Source of the DNA: Ooceraea biroi
Lineage: Eukaryota; Arthropoda; Insecta; Hymenoptera; Formicidae
Assembly: GCF_003672135.1 (NCBI RefSeq)
Contig: NC_039516.1
Coordinates: 10,089,838 to 10,153,837 of the forward strand
Length of the DNA: 64,000 bases
Direction: 5' to 3'
The notes below the pieces were generated by a model. The model worked only from the letters and a program-made list of their open reading frames with translations. It was not told the DNA's origin and did not search any database. Positions 47,619-58,359 of the stretch are shown here, one piece after another. Every line of letters begins with the position of its first letter. Within the stretch, counting starts at the first letter, position 1. Position numbers and translations under genes: made by a program.

Positions 47619-49115
47619 TTATTCCGTACCACCACGTGCGACTTTGCATCTGCAGCGCCGTGTGACCCATATTATTAAGGGCGTTGTTAAACAAACTACC
47701 CTCCTCTTAGGGCGAGTCGAGGGCGTGCGCATGGCGCTCGCGCGAAGTCGAACCTCGACAATTGACCCGTCGCAAGGAGGAGAGGGCGAGGGAGCTTAAG
47801 TCGACTTAGGCTTAAGTAGGGAAAATCGCCCGAGATAAGCGTAACAGATTGAAAGCGCTGGCGGGGCGGACGGAGGGTGAAATTCGCCGCGCGCAAGTCT
47901 GACGAGCCGCACACGTCGCAGCGTGTGGCGGCGGGGTTCGCCTGGCGTTGCCGGTCTCCTTCGGGAGAAACCACGTAATCCCGAAATCGCTGCGGCACAT
48001 TCCCCGGGAGAAGTTTGATTGGCCGAACTATGCTAAGCGGTGCGTGTCGGCCCGTGGCGGCGGTGATCTATGCGAGTCGCGACTCGCGCGCGCGATCGTT
48101 CCGCACGACATCCGGCCGCCCTCTCCTTCGAGGTTTCGCCCACCCGGCATTCGGCGGACGTACGGGGCCCAGTTTAGCAACGAGGCGGTCGCACAAGTCC
48201 TGAACTTTTGAACTTTGCATTAATGCGACTCTTGGCTGTTAAGTATAATAATAAATATAATATTGTGATTAATAGTCGTAAATAATTGTGTCATATGTTA
48301 CAATTGTAATGATGTGATAATATTGCAGTGCGCAATGATATAATAATATTGCATCAGTAATGTAGTAGTGATAAGTGTTACACATGTTCGTATTAATATT
48401 GCAATATTACTATGATTGTTATAATATTAATAACCGGTGTTTGCGATCGTAATAATATTAAGTTTATCTCTATTGATTACTATTCTATTGATCCCCCCGA
48501 TAATTTCGCCGCTTTTATACGGGGTGACGTAGTCCCGATGGCATACGTAATGAAATCGCGAGATCGGGAGGTCGCTTTTCCATCGCGCATAATCAGCGAC
48601 GATTCTACCGGCGAACCATCGTCGCATCGATCCGGAATCCAGTTTCGAGCCATTAAAGCAAGATTAAAATAGATCGAGTTTGCCTCCGCGCGCGACTTTC
48701 GCGGCCTTAATTAGCCACCTTTTCCCCTCTTCCACCCCCGCTTGTCTACCCACGAATGTAGCGACCGATGCGGCGCTCACTTGCATTCGACTACAAGGAA
48801 AATTGGTTAAAGTCGCGAGGGCGCAGAATGGAAATAAACCGGGATTGGCGAAATAGTGAACGGGGGCGAGGGTAGATGCGAACGCGAAACACCGGAAGGA
48901 GGCGACGCAAGTGGGATCGCCCTCGGGTAAATCGGAAAGCCGTGAATTTTCCGAGATTTTGCGAGAGCGCTCGAGACGATCGCGCGCGAGTCATCCGCGT
49001 TATCCGCGGCCGAATTACGACATCGCGTTACGTAGTCGATGTTACGAGAAGGGATGAAGGCTTGCATTCTCGGTAAGAGGTTACATGGCGGAGAAAGGGG
49101 GAAGTGGTGGAGTAA
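47619..49115. other. Non-coding stretch with AATATTG-rich patch
   Basis: CpG-rich DNA surrounds an AT-rich patch at about 48236-48440. The patch contains several AATATTG motifs and a perfect 16-bp palindrome TAATATTGCAATATTA at 48394-48409. No gene is recognised. Confidence 0.5.
48394..48409. repeat. Perfect 16-bp palindrome in AATATTG-rich patch
   Basis: TAATATTGCAATATTA is its own reverse complement. Related AATATTG motifs lie at about 48259, 48319 and 48346, so the palindrome may be part of a degenerate array. Confidence 0.7.
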
Positions 49116-49137
49116 CCCGACTAGAAATTTATCCAGT

Positions 49138-49216
49138 GGTCCTGATCAGGTTGACCTTATTTTATTATCAGGTCCTGATAAGGTAAATTCATCAGGACCT
49201 GATCAGTCATGTAACG
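49138..49216. repeat. Cluster of TCAGGWCCTGA palindromes at element end
   Basis: CCTGATCAGG (49141-49150), ATCAGGTCCTGATAAGG and ATCAGGACCTGATCAG are overlapping palindromic variants within 80 bp of the left end. Related CAGGTCCTTA and AAACCTGAC motifs occur near the right end. Arrays of short subterminal palindromes are typical transposase-binding regions, which is inference here. Confidence 0.6.
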
Positions 49217-49355
49217 CAGCACAATAGTTAGGTCCTTATCTGGATATCCTCATCAGGTTTATATCGGGTTGAATTATTAAATCCTTACTACCCAGACAGC
49301 ACCAAGTCGTCTAAAGGATTACTAAAACTTGATATTTTCGGCGAGCGTAAGAGAC

Positions 49356-49388
49356 CTTAGAACACATACTACTAGTATATGTTCTAAG
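49356..49388. repeat. 33-bp near-perfect palindrome
   Basis: CTTAGAACA and TGTTCTAAG form 9-bp arms, and the centre ACTAGT is also palindromic. Only a few central positions do not pair. Confidence 0.75.
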
Positions 49389-49423
49389 TAAGAGTCCAAA
49401 AGAAGAGAAGATTAGAGCACCGG

Positions 49424-49521
49424 ATCGATTTTCCAGATGGTTATTTGTAAGGTGCTAACCAAATGTTTCTTGCGAGAACGTCACGCCTGACCTGGCCATC
49501 TATCGGTCGCTTGGTGAATCA
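49424..49521 (+). repeat. 98-bp dispersed repeat, copy 2
   Basis: This is the partner of 40784-40880. It lies in the left part of the 1.8-kb element and has no inverted counterpart in the right part, so it was probably acquired or inserted after the foldback structure formed. Confidence 0.8.
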
Positions 49522-49795
49522 GAGGCGGGAAACACACACTTGTGTTGATTTTTGTCTCTTATTGTTCCATAATCGAGTACATTGAAATGTATGTGATATA
49601 AAAATAATTAATACTCGCAAATTAAGTAGAAATTACTATTCTTTCTACATTAAGTATATAACGTACATTATAATATGACAAACTACGTATGGTCCGATGT
49701 AGGACCAGATGTGGGAAACCTTTACCTCTAAATTTAAAAAAAATATCAGGATGAAGGAATAAGATCCTTAGTAGGTACTAATAATGTAAACCTCA

Positions 49796-49940
49796 ACAAA
49801 ATTTGGGTAAATATTCACTTATGGTCAGCACCCGCAAATGTCAATGACCTTGACATATGTTATAGAGGTCATCATTCTAAGTAACCTTCTGCAAGTTTTA
49901 GCCGTCGCTCGTTATTTATTAAAAAGTTATTAACAAAAAA
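49796..49940 (+). repeat. Internal arm of 1.8-kb element, left
   Basis: This pairs with 50613-50757 in inverted orientation. It contains TGACCTTGA (an FTZ-F1-type extended half-site on the minus strand) and ends with ATTAAAAAGTTATTAACAAA. Confidence 0.8.
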
Positions 49941-49990
49941 AGTTTAATGATTTCGCACGACTTTTCAGCTGTCCACGCGAAGCAAGAACA

Positions 49991-50092
49991 TGATATTGAC
50001 ATATATTACAAAGGTCACTTTCTAGAATAACCCGCACTAGGTTTTAGTCGTCGATCGTTGTTTATTAAAAAGTTATTAACAAAAGAAGTTTC
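49991..50092 (+). repeat. Direct, diverged copy of the internal arm
   Basis: This aligns with about 49843-49945 in the same orientation. The 3' part, including TTATTAAAAAGTTATTAACA, is nearly identical; the 5' part is more diverged. Confidence 0.75.
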
Positions 50093-50235
50093 GAAAATGT
50101 AGTAGTTATTTTGAATATTCAAAGACATAAACGACGAATATGTATATGAACGAAGGAAGAAAAGTCATTTAAAGCAGTGAATCGTTAATATTTAAAATAG
50201 TTTGTTTTAATATAAGTACAAAATATTCTCTGCTT

Positions 50236-50263
50236 TAACCTAACCTAACCTAACCTAACCTAA
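50236..50263 (-). repeat. Interstitial TTAGG telomere-type block
   Basis: Five full CCTAA units plus a partial one, equivalent to TTAGG on the minus strand. TTAGG is the ancestral arthropod telomere repeat and is used by ants and bees. Here it lies in the middle of the foldback element, not at a chromosome end, since CpG-rich unique sequence continues on both sides. Confidence 0.85.
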
Positions 50264-50612
50264 GTTTTTAAGTAAGGTCCTTTAGAGAAAATCTTTGAAC
50301 TACGATAAATAAAAACTTGGAATGTCGAATAGATTACTACGTCATAGATAAACACGACTGTTCCTCATTTACAACTCTCCTATACCGATTATTCTCTGCT
50401 TTAATAAAAAAATATATTAATGATTCACTGCTTTAAATGATTTTCCTTTGTTCATACATGTACTATTTTACATACACGTTAGTAGTTTATGCCCGATACC
50501 GTGTGTTCCGCCAATAATTGTAGTCAAAGGGTATATCCTTGACAATATAAATTTAATGAAAATCCTTACCATGTACATGGTGTCCAATAATTACGTATAA
50601 TTTGTAAGATTT

Positions 50613-50757
50613 ATTTTGTTAATAACTTTTTAATGAACAGTGAGCGACGGCTAAAACTTGTTGCCTGTTACTCAGAAAGGTTACCTCTATAACATATGTC
50701 AAGGTCATTGACATTTGCGGGTGCTGACCATAAGTGAATATTTACCAAAATTTGTAC
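50613..50757 (-). repeat. Internal arm of 1.8-kb element, right
   Basis: This is the reverse complement of 49796-49940 with scattered substitutions and small indels. Confidence 0.8.
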
Positions 50758-50942
50758 TTTGAAATATCAGGCATAACGTAAGAAGGTCCTAATATGTTCC
50801 TTATTACTTTAACCCTAAAAGGTCATACATATTTGAACCTGATGAGGATATTCTTAGGTATGCCTTATTCAGGATTACCTTACGCCAACCACGTCAGGTC
50901 CTTATAACATATTAGGTAAACCTGACAACATTTCTAGTCGGG

Positions 50943-52555
50943 AACGTCCAATCAAGCTTTAGACGGGGAAAACTGCAAAGTAGCGAAAGTACACATTTGC
51001 GCAGGGCAAGACCGGAGAAATGTTGAATATCTCTGTACAACGTTCTATTCTCGGTAATGCGGCACAATGCACACGAGCGGGCGAAAGAAGGGAACTCGCG
51101 CGGAGAACGTTGGGGAGACGGAGTGCCCCGAGGCAGCATGTAAATGCGGCGCGGACCGGTAATCGGGTTTATTTTTCTTTGGCGGGAGAAACACGAGTTG
51201 TGTTGCTGAGCGAGCTATCACGCCAGTTTTGGCTCTTTGAGGCGCTCCCGCGCGTTCTATTTGTCTTGGACTCTTATTCAGTCGTGCTCTCCTCCGCTAC
51301 TATTGGAAGTACCATGGCACTGGAGAACGAACGAGAGGCGAAAGCGACGGCGAGACGAGACCGAACGGCGGATTCGTTGGATCGATTGTTATCTCGCCGA
51401 GTTAAGAGCGATTGTGCTCTCACCTCCCCCCCCCCTCCCCCTCCTCCCGCGCAATAGCTGACGCCTTGGCGGCGTGACAACCCTCCGCGAACTTGGTATC
51501 GTCGTGCCATCGCGAACACGAATCCGTGACGAGAATTATCCTCCATCGACAGGGCATGCGGATTGTTAATGACCGAAATGCTGCTGGTATGTACCCCGCC
51601 ACTCCCTCACGGTTTTTATTTATCTTTACAGCTATCGCGGTTACTGTCACACCCCCGTGCATCCAACACCCTCGCGGCACTTGGACATAATTAGTGCACG
51701 CGATTTAACGCACGCGACGCGTTGGCTCCGTTACATTTTGGGTTGAATAGTTATTTGGTTTTGCACGGTTTTGCCAATAACCGATGCGAAGGGACACATT
51801 GCACACGATGATGCTGGGTTTATTTTTTAATCCTTAAGCGCGGTTGCTTTTTTTCCCACCGCCACGCTATTATAAGATATCGAATTTAACGTGCAAAGGA
51901 TTGTTCTTCGTGCAAATGATGGTAAAACGGAGTTGCCTCAATTACAGGCAATCCAATAATAAAATTTGACATTAGCGTCCACGTTATCCTAGCGCGAGTG
52001 CGTAAATGTACGTGATTCCATTTACACCGTAATTACATATTACGCGGAATCCTTATGGTTGGCGGCTTGATAGAAAGCCACAAATGCGTCAGTGCCAAAA
52101 TGATTAAAGACTACGTGCCAGGATTATATATTATATCATTACCTAGCGCTATCATTAGCATAGCATTAATCTCGATTGCGATATTAGGGTCCCGCCTGAC
52201 GTAAAAACATTCGAATACACGATTTCTATCAGGGCCAAATGACTCACCACGTGGCCGTCACGGAAGAGAGCTTGTGACTAAGCCGCCCAGTACATATGTC
52301 ATCATCATAACGTACAGACGAACAGTCATTTAGCTGTTAAACTCGACCGAACGAGGCAGATAAATTCCCAATTATACGATAAGAGATATCGGACAAACAT
52401 ATTTATGTATGTAAATCCGCAAAATGATCGAGTGACTCACAAGTTCCTTTTTAATGTCATACATTTTGGAACGCATCATCCGTAAAAGAATAAATTATGA
52501 CGCCAGACTTCGAGGAGCGTCATTAAAATGCAGTTCAAAGACAGCCGGAGTTTAA
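50943..52555. other. Non-coding stretch
   Basis: The region has a C-rich tract at 51425-51448. The overlapping frames around 51020-51546 read this tract as proline or glycine runs and show no domain. From about 51700 the sequence becomes less CpG-rich. No gene is recognised. Confidence 0.5.
51425..51448 (+). repeat. Poly-C-rich tract
   Basis: About 24 bp of C with a few interspersed T, including an uninterrupted run of ten C. Confidence 0.85.
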
Positions 52556-52573
52556 GGGCGCGGTTTAATCGTG
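52556..52573 (+). repeat. 18-bp inverted repeat outside the TTAA element, left
   Basis: GGGCGCGGTTTAATCGTG is the exact reverse complement of 53513-53530. It lies 164 bp left of the TTAA element, and its partner lies 56 bp right of it. Confidence 0.8.
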
Positions 52574-52737
52574 CGGTTCTCCGGCGCTAACGCGACTTTA
52601 GGGCCTCCGCGTAAAATCGCGGCCGGATCCGCGCCGAGTCTCACCACTGGGCACCCCCGTCTGACCGCGTGGTGTATTATTCCATTAATTTTATCCGCGG
52701 AAACTGTCCTCGGCGAGAATCGACCAGCGCGGCTTAA

Positions 52738-53456
52738 GGGGGGAGCCTGCTTTAGAACGTTGAAAATAAGGTATAATTTTACGAATTTTTTTGGAGAAAC
52801 TATACAGCGGATCATTATAAAACTTTGATGCATTTATTAGTACATGTTTAAAGATAAAAAAATTATTTTTTTATTTGAATATATCGCCTGTAGAGGTCGT
52901 CCTGGAGGCATCTTAGTGCAGCCGGCATTGTAAATTGGTGAGCATTCTCCTGCCTCCAAATTTCATCCAAACTGAAAAATTGAAATATTTTCTCGTTATT
53001 TATGAATTCCCATCGTCGATGAACCTTTAATATTCATAAAAACATTAAGTTAAACAATTATTTTTGCATGAAAAAGTTCAAAAACTTTGCCTAAAAATCG
53101 TACTTTTGTGTTCTAAGCTCCACCATTTTGACACTTTTCAACTTTTTTCTTCTCTCTTTGGTTCATCGACGATGGGAATTCATAAATAACGAGAACATAT
53201 TTCAATTTTTCAGTTTAGACGAAATTTGGAGGCAGGAGAATGCTCAGCAATTTGCAATGCCGGCGACGCGGCTGCACTAAGATTTCTCCAGGACGACCTC
53301 TACAAGCGATATATTCAAATCAAAAAATAATTTTTTTTATCTTTAAACATGTACTAATAAATGCATCAAAGTTTTATAACGATCCGCTGTATAGTTTCTC
53401 CAAAAACAATTCGTAAAATATACCTTATTTTCAGCGTTCTAAAGCAGGCTCCCCCT
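52738..53456. mobile_element. 719-bp foldback element with TTAA target sites
   Basis: The left arm (52738-53025, 288 bp) and right arm (53160-53456, 297 bp) are about 95% identical in inverted orientation, with an 8-bp indel and small homopolymer changes. The loop of 134 bp is AT-rich. TTAA lies just outside both ends (52734-52737 and 53457-53460). The terminal sequence is RGGGGGAGCCTGCTTTAGAA. TTAA duplication is a hallmark of piggyBac and Kolobok superfamilies; the G-rich start is unlike canonical piggyBac ends, which begin with CCC. There is no transposase frame, so it is non-autonomous. Confidence 0.9.
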
Positions 53457-53512
53457 TTAATGTAGGTTTTATGAGTCCTTAGCGATACCGGATTTACGAT
53501 CGCGACGTTTGT

Positions 53513-53530
53513 CACGATTAAACCGCGCCC
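53513..53530 (-). repeat. 18-bp inverted repeat outside the TTAA element, right
   Basis: Exact reverse complement of 52556-52573. The sequence beyond each repeat does not pair. Confidence 0.8.
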
Positions 53531-56510
53531 GACGCGCATCGCGCGGAGGGAGAACGCGGTTAAGCCGCCGCGTATTTTCGTCTGATAATTCAGTCGCACG
53601 GGCGCGAGCGGGAGAGCCCGGCGGAGGTACGGGGGCGAACCCCCGCGCGAAAAAGAAAATAGATGGCGGAAGGACGAGGCGCGCACCCGTGCGGATATCG
53701 GGAATTTATACGGGCGCGGATTGTACGGCTAGTTGTCACAGCCGCATGAACATGAATAAATATGGAAAATGGACTTAAGTCGGCTGAATCCGCTGACCCA
53801 TATTCGGTCGGTCAATCGCCGACCGGTTTTTCGCACGCGACTTTTATTCCCTTTCCCACCCCTTTTTTGCTCCATTTTTAACTCGTTCGCCCTCCCCCGC
53901 AGATAGATTGAACGCGTGGCGCACGATTTATACGCCTCCGTGCGCATTCCTGTAAGCGCGTTCTGTGCAACACGCGCTGAAAGGGGCTTACGCTAACGGT
54001 CCTTTTTTTCTCCCCGGCGAAATTGTTTAATTGAGCCTTTCACGGCTGAAATACACGCACGTTATCCCTCTGGTTTTTTTTATTCACGTCATAGAAATAC
54101 ACGGTTTCCGGAGATCGTTATGCGGAGAGAGCGACTCATGGAAAATTCAGATTGCTATTTCAATAAATAGAAGAGTGCGGCTACTCGAAAAGAGCCGCCG
54201 CGATCATTCGCGCATTCATATTCGGGACACGCTCGGGGATTGTTGTTTGGTGGACCGCTCGTCCGCGCGCGCGGTTAATACTCGTGTAAAATGTATTCTG
54301 AAAAATTTAGTGAGGGCGCGAAATTTGTGCTCCGCCGGATGGTTTAATATTAATTTCGCCGCGGGCTCGCCCGCCGGCGAGCACGGTTGAAACTTTCAAT
54401 ATACGCGACAGCGACGCAAATGGGATTACACGGATGCAAGAAATAGTTTAAAAAAAAAGAATGCAGGGAAGAAGAGAGGAGAGCGACAGAAAAGAAAGAC
54501 AGAGTGGAGGAAGAGAGAGAGAAAGTGCAGATATTTGCAAAGAAAAGAGTCCTCCATTATCGAGGCTTTGCCGAGGTATTACGCCGTTCGCGATACTATC
54601 GAGCAAATGAACGACGCGAATTAATAAGGCGAGTCATTAAAATTGAAGGGAGAAAAATTAACCGCCGCGCAGCAGCAAAGGGTAAAGGGCGTCGTTCTCT
54701 TCGATATCTCGTTTTCCCGTCGTTATTAATACCGGCGTTATTATTATTGTCATGATTATTACGGGAATAACGGCTTTCTCAGTGCCTCTTTGTGGAGCCG
54801 GCTCGACCATTATGGACCGCGAGAGGATAAAATAGCGCGATCGGAGAGACGGGTTCTGACCGTTGCCGCTTTTGATCCGAAGGGCCATTTCGACGGTGTC
54901 TAACCGAGCGCACGTAACTAACGTAACAGAGCGCATCTCAGTTCGTAACATAATTTTGATTGTAATTTTGTAACACGCTCGGCGAGATGATCATTGAATA
55001 AGACCATCCGTGGAGCGGGGTTGAAGTTCACTGGTTCAGTCGAAGGTCTATTTTGCTCTCCGCATCGAGAGAGCGGACCGTGCAAATCACGGATTTATTC
55101 CGCCCGAGTTCCGAGCCTGGTCTCTCTCTCTATTATTTCCTCCGGGGGATCTTTTATCTCGCGTTTCGACCCCCACGACTCGATACTCGGCGACTGTACG
55201 GTGCCGACAAAGCAGCCGTGCTGAAATCCGCCGCGCGTTAACGCAATGCCGGACGTTTGGGCTCGCGAGATAGTTAACGAGACTGAATCGTCGTCGGCTT
55301 TACGGCAAAATCCTGCTTCTGCGTTTTCCGCTCGCGCGTATGTTACTCGCTTTCTTGTGTGATTTTGAGGGTACGGGAAGAGTTTCGGTTCGGTCGTTCG
55401 CCGCGCCCTGGGAAATTTCTCGACGGGAAAACTGAGAAGAGACCCGTCTCTCTCTATCTCTCTTTATCTATCTCTTTCTCTCCCCTTTCCACCACCATGG
55501 GAGCTACACTTTTTGGCGTTCTCGCGTAACGCGTCCGACAGCAGATAGAATATCGATCGCGACGGTTTCTCTCTCTAATGGTGGAGTACCATTTATATCT
55601 TCGGTAAAAAGTAATGTCGCCGCGCTATTGATCCCCTTCGGAAAAGAAAGCTTCCTCTCCCGACTTCCTTCCTACCCCTCCATTGCAGTCGCCGTCGTTT
55701 ATTACTATCGCGGAAACCGTAGCTTTTGTCCCTGCGCGTGTCCGCACATGTGCGATAACGCGGACGTTACTTTGCGACTCTTTGTGGACCGGGGGAACGT
55801 CCATCACAGTTACCGTAATCGTGGCGAGATTGCTGAACTACCCCTGCACGCTTTGAAGACACTAGTTAGACAGCTGTTGCGTCATCACGTGCGGCAAGAA
55901 ATTATTTCAGGGGTCTGATCTGTTTTCATGATTTTTCGTGACGCGAAAACCGCGAAATTCGCTCTCCGCCAATTCAAATGCGCCTCGAGATCCATTTCTC
56001 TTCTTCTCGCCGTCCTCCGTAGCTCCATCCATTTCCGCGCGTTATGCATAATCCTCGGGACAAAAAAAAGCGAAAATTGGACAGACTGGATCGCGCATCG
56101 ACGGGCGAAAAACTCGATTGATCGCGTTCCTGCTGCGTATTCTCCTTGTACGATCGTGAATGGCCAACAAATCCCCATTGCCATTGTGTCCACGTAGTAC
56201 CGCACGCTCGTTGATCAATCCCCCGGGGAGTACACGCCGCTAAAATCCTCTTGCAACACTATCGCAGCGACATTTGCTCCGCCGGACCAATCTCGCGCCG
56301 ACTTACGAAAGATGCTGCATTCCCCCGAGCGTCGATAATAAACGATGACGTCAGTCCCCGCCGTGAAATCAATAAATATTAAATCGCACGTGAAGCTGTG
56401 CCAATTGCGGCGCAATCGGGGCGGTTAATACTTCCTGGAGGCGTAGAGCGACGAAAGGAGGGTGAGAAAGAGAGCGAGGGAGAGAAACGGAGACAGAACG
56501 AACGAGAGGG

Positions 56511-56524
56511 AGAGAGAGAGAGAG
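56511..56524 (+). repeat. (AG)7 microsatellite
   Basis: AG dinucleotide run within a longer purine-rich tract from about 56458 to 56526. Confidence 0.85.
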
Positions 56525-58339
56525 GAGTTGCATCGCTCGCGATGGAATTTGACGAGCGTGATTTTTGACGCCACCGGATTTTCGAGTACGCGAATTATTC
56601 AACGCCGCGATCGAGATTCGCGGCAGTCGTCACCGTCGTCGTAGATTCGCCGTGCTTTTCACGAAAATTCGCGCGAGCTCCGAGCGACAATTGCGCGTCG
56701 TCGTCTCACCCCCGGCGCGTCACACTGCAATCGTCTCCTCGAGGCCTCGGAAAGGTGCGCGTTGCGTGCGATCTCACGTTTTGCATCCGTCGACTCCGTC
56801 GAAGACTCCTATTTCGCTCTTACGCTCGTCAGAGATAACGGTTCGCGCGGACGACGTGAAAATATTGACAGATGCCTGCAATCCTACGTGCGAATCGGAT
56901 AAACTTAAATTTTACACGAGGGATTTTATTTTATCCCCATTCGGATCTACCGTTAGTTAAAGCGTCCCAGATCAGATCGGATTAGAAATCGAATTCTACT
57001 CCGCGTTTGATTCGCCTCAACTACGGACGAGGTGTCGTTCTCCACCACCTTGATCCTATCGTCTTGAACCTCTACAAGATCACTACAAGCTTGACGCTAC
57101 GGCATTTATCCGATTTCCAAATTGCATCGTCGTAAATCTTACAGCGGCCAGCCCTCGGCGGACGCGCCGAAGATTGAAACGCCGCAACGAAAGGGTTAAC
57201 CGGTGTTTACGCGACGGTAACCGCTCCCTCCGCGTTCGCGAACTTCGTCAGCGCCACGCCGGCAAGTTTCGCGACGCACCCCTCGCGCGCTCTCGCCAAC
57301 CCCCCGAGTTCGTCGGATGCCACATGACTCCGAGAGATGCCGGGCTGAGATAGATTATCGTCGTGATTAGATCTTAATTCGATTCATTTGTCTAACGCAG
57401 CCGACGGTCTCGGCGCGGCGCCACCGGGGTAAGAGGGAAAGGAGAAGTAAAAGAGGAGAGAGAGAGAGGGTTCTGATTCACGAAGTTCGGCGTCTGATAC
57501 ATTCCGTGCGGTGTATTAAGCAAATTCCCCGTCATTACAGCGAGCCCGCTTGCCGCTGTAAACCGTGGGTCGCGCGGCGTAAAACGCTAATACGGGACCT
57601 GTTGATTTCGAATCATCTATTTTCACCCGCTTTGTTAGCAGACCCCCACCCCCGTGCCGTTAACGGCGACAGCAGCGGATGCACTTGGCGGCCCCGAAAA
57701 TCATCCCCCCGCTGTATGCCGTGTGCGTGTAATTTTCTTCATCGCGCGTGCCAATTTGTCACGGTGGAGACGGGGCGACTTACCGGCCTTTTCATTGTAA
57801 CACACGCCCTTATCGGATTACACGCGACGCCGGGATGTGATTACGCAAAAATGTGATTATCAAAGTTGCGAACAACGCGCGTAGTTATCAGCAGCTTGCG
57901 TAAATTACAGCAGTTGTCGCTCGTCTGCGATCTTGAAATTTTAATGGCGATAACGTGTACTTTAGTGTTGTCGCGTAATCGACAAAATGTAATATAAAAA
58001 CGTGATAATCCCGATTTTTAGAGTGAATCATACATTTGTTCTCGCAGGAGAGTACCTACAATTTCCTGATGTCGACGTTACATCCTTCTTTCTCCTAACA
58101 AGGACAGGCGTTCGCTAATACCGTCGATATTATAAATTCACGCGGAGCATCCTCGGCGCAGCACGTGTTTCGCAAAAAGCACATTACAAATTAAAACCGC
58201 TGCAACAACGCTCACGACGCAGGAGAGGAAGTCTAATAACGGCGAGAGCGCATTTCCATGTAGACCGTATCGTGGCGAGAGGGAAAGAGAGCCGACGAGA
58301 GGGAAGGAGACCGAGAGGATCAGGCTCTTCTTGTACGCG

Positions 58340-58359
58340 CGATCCTCGAAGGAGGATCG
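58340..58359. repeat. Short hairpin with 8-bp arms
   Basis: CGATCCTC and GAGGATCG pair perfectly around a GAAG tetraloop. Confidence 0.65.

Larger units (their letters stand above)
49116..50942. mobile_element. 1.8-kb composite foldback element
   Basis: The ends are CCCGACTAGAAAT (49116-49128) and its exact reverse complement ending at 50942. Subterminal regions share further motifs in inverted orientation, such as ATATCCTCATCAGGTT near 49244 and its complement near 50840. Inside are inverted arms of about 145 bp (49796-49940 with 50613-50757), a second inverted pair (about 50139-50192 with 50411-50460), a direct copy of part of the first arm (49991-50092) and a TTAGG block. No transposase frame exists. 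Target-site duplication is unclear; only AA flanks both ends. The superfamily is not identified. Confidence 0.75.

Noticed and set aside
50236..50263. A true chromosome end or subtelomeric array
   Set aside because: Only five to six TTAGG units are present, embedded in a transposon with long non-telomeric sequence on both sides.
52552..53686. Frames sharing the peptide GGACFRTLKIRY
   Set aside because: These are translations of the two inverted arms of the TTAA element; no transposase domain is present.
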